A DNA stretch of 10,241 bases from JANWYU01 sp964655485 (GTDB lineage Bacteria > Bdellovibrionota > Bdellovibrionia > Bdellovibrionales > Bdellovibrionaceae), in the NCBI GenBank assembly GCA_964655485.1, contig CAZZMS010000153.1:1-10241 (forward strand). Reading direction: 5' to 3'. Of the stretch, positions 5,154 to 10,241 are shown in pieces. Each line of letters opens with the position of its first letter. Position 1 is the stretch's first letter. The notes beneath the pieces were generated by a model. It did no database searches. It was not told the DNA's origin and saw nothing but the letters and a program-made list of their open reading frames with translations. The translations under genes were made by a program, and so were the position numbers.

Positions 5154-6242
5154 TTGACTAAAACTCTTGAGCCCCTGCCAGAGAAGTACCATGGGTTACA
5201 AGACGTGGAGCTTAAGTATCGTTACCGTCATTTGGATTTAATTGCCACTCCCGAGAGCCGCGAAGTGTTTGTTACCCGCTCACGCATCATTAGTGAAATT
5301 CGTCGGTGGATGACGGAAAAGGGGTTTTTGGAGGTTGAAACTCCGGTCCTGCAACCCATTTATGGTGGAGCCAGTGCTCATCCCTTTGTGACCCATCACC
5401 GTGCGTTGGATATGCGGCTTTACTTGAAAATATCGCCTGAGTTGTATCTGAAGCGATTGATTGTGGGAGGCTTCGATAAAGTTTTTGAAATTGGTAAAAA
5501 TTTTCGTAATGAGGGAATTGATCGCACGCACAATCCTGAATTTACGATGATGGAGTGGTATGAAGCCTACACGGATTACTTTGATCAAATGGGGCGCTTT
5601 GAAGAGTTGGTGACTCATCTCGTGCAAACCATCAAGGGAAGTCTTCAGTTTGAGTATCGGGGGCAGATGTTGGATTTTTCAAGACCTTGGCGTCGCTTGA
5701 GTGTATTGGATGGGGTCCGAGAGTATGCGGGTGTCGATCCGGATCGTGCGAGTTTACAGGAGCTGCGTGAAAAAGTGCTCGCCATGGATCCTGCATGGCA
5801 CAAGGAAAAAGATAAGCTGGAGGGCTTGAGTTGGGGTGAACTTGTGATGGAGCTTTTTGAGCTTGCGGCAGAAAAGCATCTGCAGCAACCGACTTTTGTA
5901 TTGGATCATCCGGTAGAAATATCGCCACTGACGAAACGACATCGGAAAGATCCACGCTTGGTCGAGCGTTTTGAACCTTTTGTAGCAGGGATGGAGATTG
6001 GTAACAGTTACTCGGAGCTTAACGACCCCTTGGAGCAGTGGGAACGCTTGAAAGAGCAGGAGGCCAAGCGAGTGATTGATGAAGAGGCTCACCCCATGGA
6101 TGAGGATTTTATTCACGCCATTGATGTGGGTATGCCGCCTACCGGTGGAGTGGGATTGGGTATAGAGCGAATCGTGATGTTACTCACCAACCAAGATAGT
6201 ATTCGCGATATTTTGTTTTTCCCTACGATGAAGTTCAAGTAG
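5154..6242 (+). CDS. lysS: Lysine-tRNA ligase, catalytic part downstream of the in-frame stop
   Basis: This is the catalytic core of class II lysyl-tRNA synthetase, which activates lysine with ATP and charges tRNA-Lys. Homology runs without a break from 5118. Position 5154 (TTG) is only the first conventional start after the stop and has no good Shine-Dalgarno. Counting from the TTG, motif 1 is around 57-75 ('LEVETPVLQPIYGGASA'), motif 2 is 111-136 ('FEIGKNFRNEG', 'HNPEFTMMEWY') and motif 3 is 326-344 ('GMPPTGGVGLGIERIVMLL'). The lysine-pocket segment 'EIGNSYSELNDP' (281-292) is also intact. No further damage is visible over more than 1 kb, which argues against old pseudogene decay. It ends in TAG, 16 bp from the convergent dnaE2 stop. 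Confidence 0.85.
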   Translation: MTKTLEPLPEKYHGLQDVELKYRYRHLDLIATPESREVFVTRSRIISEIRRWMTEKGFLEVETPVLQPIYGGASAHPFVTHHRALDMRLYLKISPELYLKRLIVGGFDKVFEIGKNFRNEGIDRTHNPEFTMMEWYEAYTDYFDQMGRFEELVTHLVQTIKGSLQFEYRGQMLDFSRPWRRLSVLDGVREYAGVDPDRASLQELREKVLAMDPAWHKEKDKLEGLSWGELVMELFELAAEKHLQQPTFVLDHPVEISPLTKRHRKDPRLVERFEPFVAGMEIGNSYSELNDPLEQWERLKEQEAKRVIDEEAHPMDEDFIHAIDVGMPPTGGVGLGIERIVMLLTNQDSIRDILFFPTMKFK

Positions 6243-6258
6243 TGGCCGTTTGGGCGTA
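6243..6258. other. 16-bp convergent junction between lysS and dnaE2
   Basis: The two stop codons are separated by 16 bp with no hairpin plus T-run on either strand. A short palindrome CCGCTGCGG lies inside the dnaE2 3' end (6282-6290) but no T-run follows it. Transcripts from the two sides probably overlap, or termination is Rho-dependent. Confidence 0.5.
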
Positions 6259-9200
6259 TTACAGCACCAAATAACTCACCCCGCTGCGGTTTTGGGCGGT
6301 GCCTTGAAAAATAAAGATCTTTTCAGGTTCTAGGATCCAGCGCCATTTGTCGAAGCTTTGAGGCCAGAGTAACACGTTACCGATTCCGGTTTCGTCCTCG
6401 ACGGTAAGAAAACACACACCACCAGCCGTTGGAGGGCGCTGGATCATGGTTATCAGCACACAGACTTCGATCATCCATCCCTCGGGGACTTCGGGAAGCT
6501 CGCCAAGACGCACGAGCTTTTTGCCTTGTAGCCGTCTGGCCTGATGGTTTTTGTAAACAGCCACGGGGTGGGAATTTAAACTATAGGCTCGTTTTTCGTA
6601 GTGCAGTTGCCATTGAGAAAGATCAGATAATGTGGGTAACAAGATAGATTCGCCATCATCAGGACTTGAGTTCCAAAAGTGGGAAGGTGGAAGCTTGGCA
6701 TGAGAGAGGGAATGATTAAAAAGTGTTGGATCCTTAGTTGTATCTTGTTCGCTCCAGTCCGTTTTGGCAGATAAAGTGTTTATCTCTGGTGTTGGCCTTC
6801 TTACTTGTTGCCTATCGTCGCCCTGTGCAGTCGCGGTGAGTAAAGGCTTTTGATAATGGCGCCAAAAGTTCCACTGCCATAGGGCTTGCTGGTTCGAAGA
6901 AGCCCATGGGTGGAGAGCACCCAACCGAATGAGGAAGCTTAGCTCGGCATCGGTTATCTGACAGCGATTTTTGAGAAAAGAAAAAACTTCTGCAAGGGAG
7001 GAAAGCGAAGGCGGACTTTTTTTAAAAGCTGATTCGAGTTTTAGCCATAAGCTGTAGGGCATCCCTTTGATGAGGCGGTAACCTTCGCGTATGGCCCATC
7101 GCTCCCCCAGTTTTTCCATTGTAAAATCCCAGCGAGAATGAATCAAGTGTATGGGTAACACTTGGACCCCGAAGGATTTGGCATCATCGATCAAAACACG
7201 AGGAGGATAAAAACCCAAAGGATAAGAATTTAGGAGGGCACAGAGCCACTGTGCGGGATAGTGCGCTTTTATAAATGCTGTGGCATAAGCAATATGGGCG
7301 AAGCTTGCGGCATGGCTTTCAGGAAAGCCGTAAGCAGAAAAACCGCGCAGGGTTTTGATGATCCTTTGAATAAAGGACTCTGGCAGGCCCCTTTGACTCA
7401 TGCGTAGATGAATATCTTCCTCCATGCGCGCCATGGCTTCGGGTGACTTGCGACTTTGTCCCAAAAGCCGACGAACTCCGTCGGCTTCCGCTAGACTGAA
7501 ACCAGCGCAAATCATAAGCAAGCGCATGATTTGCTCTTGAAAAATCGGCACCCCATGGGTTTTGTCCAATACAGGAGCTAGCTCTGGAAGTGGGTAACTC
7601 GGTTTTTTACGGCCAAAGCGGTGTTTTAAAAAGGGCTCGACCAATCCCCCCTCAATAGGGCCGGGCCTTACCATAGCGATCTGAATACATAGATCGTACC
7701 ACTCCCTTGGTTTTAAGCGTGGTAACAAAGACATTTGCGCACGGCTTTCGATTTGAAACACTCCAACCGTTTGGGCCGCTTGAATGAGTTTGTAAGTTTT
7801 TGAATCTTGGGGCGGAAGTTGATAAAGGCCTAGGGAGTGTCCCTCGGTGTTTTTCACGTAGCGAAAGGCTTTTTGCAGGGCTTCGAGCATACCCAAAGAT
7901 AAAATATCCACTTTGATAATTCCCAAGGTATCCAGATCATCCTTGGTCCAGGCCATCATGGGATGCCCAAGGCCTGGGGAGGGTATCACCACGCTGAGTT
8001 CATTGAGCGGCTCATCGCTGAGCACAAAACCACTGGGATGTAGGCTCAGATGATAGGGGACGTCGATGAGACTGAGAGCCGTCTGAATCCACAGTTTGAG
8101 CTTTTTCTCTGGTAAGCCTAATTGGGTTACCATCTCGGGATCGACCTGCCATAGTTTTTTACCTCTCAAGTAACGTTGTAAAGGTTTGATTTTTTCTTCA
8201 GCAATCCCTAACACCTTGGCGGACCAGCGGAGAGCTGAGCGAGCTTGAAAGCTCACCACTGTAGCGACTTGGACCGCGCGATATCCTGGGTAACGTTGCC
8301 AAATCCACTGGATGACTTTTTCCCGTTCGTTAGCGGCAAAATCGATATCAATATCCGGAGGCTCCACTCGATGCGGAGAAATAAACCTTTCAAATAGCAT
8401 ATCGAGCTGATCGGGGCCTACGGCCGTGAGCCCCAGAAGGTAACACACTAAAGAGTTTGCAGCACTGCCTCGACCTTGAAACAAAATCCCTTGGCTTTCG
8501 GCCCATTGCACGAGTTCGTAAAGAGTTAAAAAGTAATCCTCATAACCAAGCTCGGCAATAAGATGCAGTTCTTTGTTTAAAGTGGCTTCCCATTCAGGTT
8601 TAAGCCCTTGCGGTAAGCGATGGTGAATTTTTTGGTAACATAATTTTTTTAAACGCTCAGCCCGCGACTCTTGGGGTGGCAGGGGAGTTTTGGGGTAGTG
8701 CACTTTGAGATCTTGAAAACTCCAAGCGATGTGAGAACACAGCTTTTGGGTTTTACTCAACAGATCTTGGCGCTCAGCCCACAGCTCTCTCAGCTCTTCG
8801 AGAGAGTGAAGATAGGCCTGATAGTTTTTGGGAGGAGTTAATTGGGAAAGTGGTTTATTTTCTTTGATGGAGCGAAGAACTTGCCAGCGAAAAGCATCGG
8901 TAGAATCGGCGTAAAAAGCATTTTGTCCCACTACAAGTGAGAGAGCGTGTTTTTTCTCCCATGAGAAGGCCTGCTCGGTATAAGCCCAACTTTCCCGGTC
9001 ACGATGTCGCCATAAGGCCAAATGCAGATCCCATCCCCTATCCTGCAAAGATAATAAAATCTCCAAGGGCAGGGGGGCCACGGCCAGCACGAGCCAATCT
9101 TCAAAGCGGGGAGGCTCTGACAGCCAAGTGCGAATTTCGCGAGGGCTTTCTGGTAACACGGAGTTTTGTTTCCAAGAGCTGGTGCTATAATGTAGGCGGG

Positions 9201-9537
9201 ATAATAGTTGGCACAAAATGCGGTAACCTCGCTCACTTTTGGGGATGATGACTAGATCCCCTTGTTGCCACACCAGACGGGCACCAAAATACAAAGAGAA
9301 AGTAAGAGTCTCTCGCGTTTGCAGATAGTGCAAGTAACGCCAAGCTGTGCCCACGGAAAAAAAGCCATGTCGCTCACTCAGGATAAGCCCGCGGTAACCT
9401 AAGGAGAGTGCGCGATCTATGAGGCGTTCCGGACTTGAGGCCCCGGCAAGAAATGAAAAATAACTCATAGCCAAAGGTTCAATATACGAGTTAAAGCTGG
9501 CTTCAGAGTCGGATTTTAGAGAGTGAGAGCTAATCAT
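6259..9537 (-). CDS. dnaE2: Error-prone DNA polymerase III alpha subunit, DnaE2/ImuC
   Basis: This is a C-family DNA polymerase used with ImuB for translesion synthesis and damage-induced mutagenesis. The 1092 residues fit the DnaE2 length. The N-terminal PHP domain (about 20-280) begins 'SYFSFLAGASSPERLI' and lacks the HxH and DH metal ligands of active PHP domains, as in other DnaE2 proteins. The polymerase core has 'PDIDIDF' (D395, D397) and 'IKVDILSLGML' (D544), the three catalytic aspartates. 'YGFPESHAASFA' is at 736-747. A polar linker (about 900-965) precedes the C-terminal OB-fold (about 1018-1090) with 'QRPPTAGGVCFLTVEDETGI'. The ATG overlaps the imuB stop as ATGA, so translation is coupled, and there is no strong Shine-Dalgarno. 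Replicative DnaE1 is excluded by the degenerate PHP start, the OB signature and the imuB neighbour. SOS control is expected from an upstream LexA site outside the window. Confidence 0.95.
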   Translation of the reverse strand: MISSHSLKSDSEASFNSYIEPLAMSYFSFLAGASSPERLIDRALSLGYRGLILSERHGFFSVGTAWRYLHYLQTRETLTFSLYFGARLVWQQGDLVIIPKSERGYRILCQLLSRLHYSTSSWKQNSVLPESPREIRTWLSEPPRFEDWLVLAVAPLPLEILLSLQDRGWDLHLALWRHRDRESWAYTEQAFSWEKKHALSLVVGQNAFYADSTDAFRWQVLRSIKENKPLSQLTPPKNYQAYLHSLEELRELWAERQDLLSKTQKLCSHIAWSFQDLKVHYPKTPLPPQESRAERLKKLCYQKIHHRLPQGLKPEWEATLNKELHLIAELGYEDYFLTLYELVQWAESQGILFQGRGSAANSLVCYLLGLTAVGPDQLDMLFERFISPHRVEPPDIDIDFAANEREKVIQWIWQRYPGYRAVQVATVVSFQARSALRWSAKVLGIAEEKIKPLQRYLRGKKLWQVDPEMVTQLGLPEKKLKLWIQTALSLIDVPYHLSLHPSGFVLSDEPLNELSVVIPSPGLGHPMMAWTKDDLDTLGIIKVDILSLGMLEALQKAFRYVKNTEGHSLGLYQLPPQDSKTYKLIQAAQTVGVFQIESRAQMSLLPRLKPREWYDLCIQIAMVRPGPIEGGLVEPFLKHRFGRKKPSYPLPELAPVLDKTHGVPIFQEQIMRLLMICAGFSLAEADGVRRLLGQSRKSPEAMARMEEDIHLRMSQRGLPESFIQRIIKTLRGFSAYGFPESHAASFAHIAYATAFIKAHYPAQWLCALLNSYPLGFYPPRVLIDDAKSFGVQVLPIHLIHSRWDFTMEKLGERWAIREGYRLIKGMPYSLWLKLESAFKKSPPSLSSLAEVFSFLKNRCQITDAELSFLIRLGALHPWASSNQQALWQWNFWRHYQKPLLTATAQGDDRQQVRRPTPEINTLSAKTDWSEQDTTKDPTLFNHSLSHAKLPPSHFWNSSPDDGESILLPTLSDLSQWQLHYEKRAYSLNSHPVAVYKNHQARRLQGKKLVRLGELPEVPEGWMIEVCVLITMIQRPPTAGGVCFLTVEDETGIGNVLLWPQSFDKWRWILEPEKIFIFQGTAQNRSGVSYLVL

Positions 9538-10241
9538 AATTTTCTTTTTTGGGGGCCTTTTTTCTGGGAAGAGACTTGGTTTTTCGAGTCTTTAAGGTTT
9601 TGCTTTGCTGTGGTGTCTTTTAACTTAAAGGGGCGAGGATCAAGCCAACCATGCAGGTATAAGGTTTCCTCTTGGAGTCCCTCTTGGTAACACCAAGCGG
9701 GAAGGTCTTGGGGGCTAATGAAGGGACGATAGTATCTTGTCTTTTGTCCCCAGGGCTCAAGCTGCTCTGTGGGGCCGCGCTCCGATAATGTCCAATTTTT
9801 CTTCGTTAATGGAAGCGGGGGATGTAGCCACAGGCAAGGCTCCCAGGCCGTGAGCTGCAAGCTTGAGGGTTCCCTGGCTGGGGCAGTTTTTAAAGCGGAA
9901 GAGAAAAAATGTTTTGGCTCCACGGGCTTTAGGGCGTTTTGTTTTTCAGGCAAAGGATTTTCCTGACTTACTAGTCTTCCCCATGCGACCCCCCAATGCT
10001 GGCACAGCTCCACCCAGCTAGCAGCCTCCTGCAGGGGTAAGGTGGAATCCTCGAGCAAGGAGAGTTGTTTGGCCTGATGTTTTTCCACGTAGATATCAAA
10101 CCCTATCCACTCGACTCCGAGTTGAGAGCCTTCGAACCGGTCGGAAGAGTCGCGCAGGGGGGCTTGAGAGGGCCTTTCTTGAATGAGTCGCTTCAACAAG
10201 GGTAACCAGGCAGCAAACTCCCGCGCGGGCTCTACAAGCTG
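9534..10241 (-). CDS. imuB: ImuB-type Y-family polymerase-like protein, C-terminal part (runs off window)
   Basis: This is an accessory Y-family-like protein that links DnaE2 to the beta clamp in the ImuA-ImuB-ImuC mutasome and usually lacks polymerase activity itself. The frame is open to the window edge, so the visible 235 residues are the C-terminal part. The first conventional start codon in frame, a TTG at 10199, is an internal leucine codon. 'EPAREFAAWLPLLKRLI' (4-20) matches the little-finger region. 'AKQLSLLED' (57-65) holds a QLxL(F/L) motif like the ImuB clamp-binding site. 'WLHPPLPL' (138-145), 'KTRYYRP' (167-173) and 'ETLYLHGWLD' (192-201) match the conserved ImuB C-terminus. A lysine-rich tail of ~30 residues follows. 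The palm and any catalytic residues lie outside the window. It overlaps dnaE2 by 4 nt. Confidence 0.87.
   Translation of the reverse strand, partial: QLVEPAREFAAWLPLLKRLIQERPSQAPLRDSSDRFEGSQLGVEWIGFDIYVEKHQAKQLSLLEDSTLPLQEAASWVELCQHWGVAWGRLVSQENPLPEKQNALKPVEPKHFFSSALKTAPAREPSSLQLTAWEPCLWLHPPLPLTKKNWTLSERGPTEQLEPWGQKTRYYRPFISPQDLPAWCYQEGLQEETLYLHGWLDPRPFKLKDTTAKQNLKDSKNQVSSQKKGPQKRKL

Larger units (their letters stand above)
115..10206. repeat. Dispersed over-represented hexamer GGTAAC/GTTACC
   Basis: Hand count finds 18 GGTAAC on the plus strand, starting at 115, 185, 366, 583, 6000, 6635, 7077, 7154, 7593, 7721, 8289, 8439, 8634, 9152, 9222, 9393, 9686 and 10201. There are 7 GTTACC, starting at 1711, 2091, 5030, 5221, 5271, 6376 and 8126. 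About 5 in total would be expected with even base composition. Sites occur in both noncoding repeats and in all codon frames, so amino-acid usage alone does not explain them. The base after GGTAAC is often A, and no longer consensus is visible. Its role is unknown. Confidence 0.6.

Noticed and set aside
5115..5154. Frameshift in lysS
   Set aside because: The two halves are in the same frame (offset 399 nt), so the lesion is a codon substitution and not an insertion or deletion.
5280..6116. Several minus-strand open frames (107-120 codons) inside lysS
   Set aside because: They lie opposite a strongly conserved synthetase, show no recognisable domains, and are antisense shadows.
6262..6320. 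Terminator between lysS and dnaE2
   Set aside because: Only short palindromes such as CCGCTGCGG are present, without a T-run in either direction.
8931..9248. Overlapping open frames of about 100 codons on both strands within dnaE2
   Set aside because: The DnaE2 frame is conserved throughout this stretch. The others have no family resemblance or ribosome site.
9538..9565. T-rich and G-rich run as a terminator or frameshift site
   Set aside because: It encodes the lysine-rich ImuB tail on the minus strand. No hairpin accompanies it and both genes remain in frame.
1..10241. CRISPR array, insertion sequence or prophage
   Set aside because: There are no regularly spaced short repeats, transposase frames, terminal inverted repeats or phage genes.

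Overview
The window reads as a piece of a Gram-negative bacterial chromosome of moderate GC content (about 45-50% by eye). It holds housekeeping and DNA-damage genes, with no phage, transposon or CRISPR content. An archaeal-type class I aldolase, a two-domain Nfu protein, a COG4586/COG3694-type ABC exporter and an ImuB-DnaE2 mutasome together fit a deltaproteobacterial or Bdellovibrionota-like organism. That placement is an inference from gene content and has not been tested by a search.

Layout. 1-49: 3' part of a tRNA, most like tRNA-Pro, with poorly paired stems. 50-200: intergenic, with two diverged copies of a ~48-bp direct repeat spaced 70 bp apart. 201-3528, minus strand: nfu, then an ABC ATPase, a first permease and, after a ~170-bp gap, a second permease. 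The first three genes are nearly contiguous or overlapping. 3529-3774: divergent promoter region between nfu and fbaB, with a perfect 8-bp inverted repeat on the fbaB side and a possible 5' hairpin on the nfu side. 3775-6242, plus strand: fbaB, then lysS. 6259-10241, minus strand: dnaE2 (imuC), preceded by and 4-nt overlapping with imuB, whose 5' part lies beyond the window. lysS and dnaE2 converge with only 16 bp between them.

Function. Nfu delivers Fe-S clusters. The ABC set is a putative exporter of unknown substrate. FbaB works in glycolysis or gluconeogenesis. LysS charges tRNA-Lys. ImuB and DnaE2 together form a damage-tolerance (translesion) polymerase system.

Most notable points. (1) lysS is full length and keeps all class II synthetase motifs, but an in-frame TAA at 5115-5117 replaces one residue between 'KTK' and 'GELSI'. 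It may be a real nonsense mutation, a readthrough or reinitiation site, or a sequence error. (2) The hexamer GGTAAC/GTTACC occurs 25 times by hand count, against about 5 expected for an even-composition sequence. It appears in several coding frames, on both strands and in non-coding DNA, which suggests a DNA-level motif. (3) The edge tRNA looks degenerate and is followed at once by the direct repeats.
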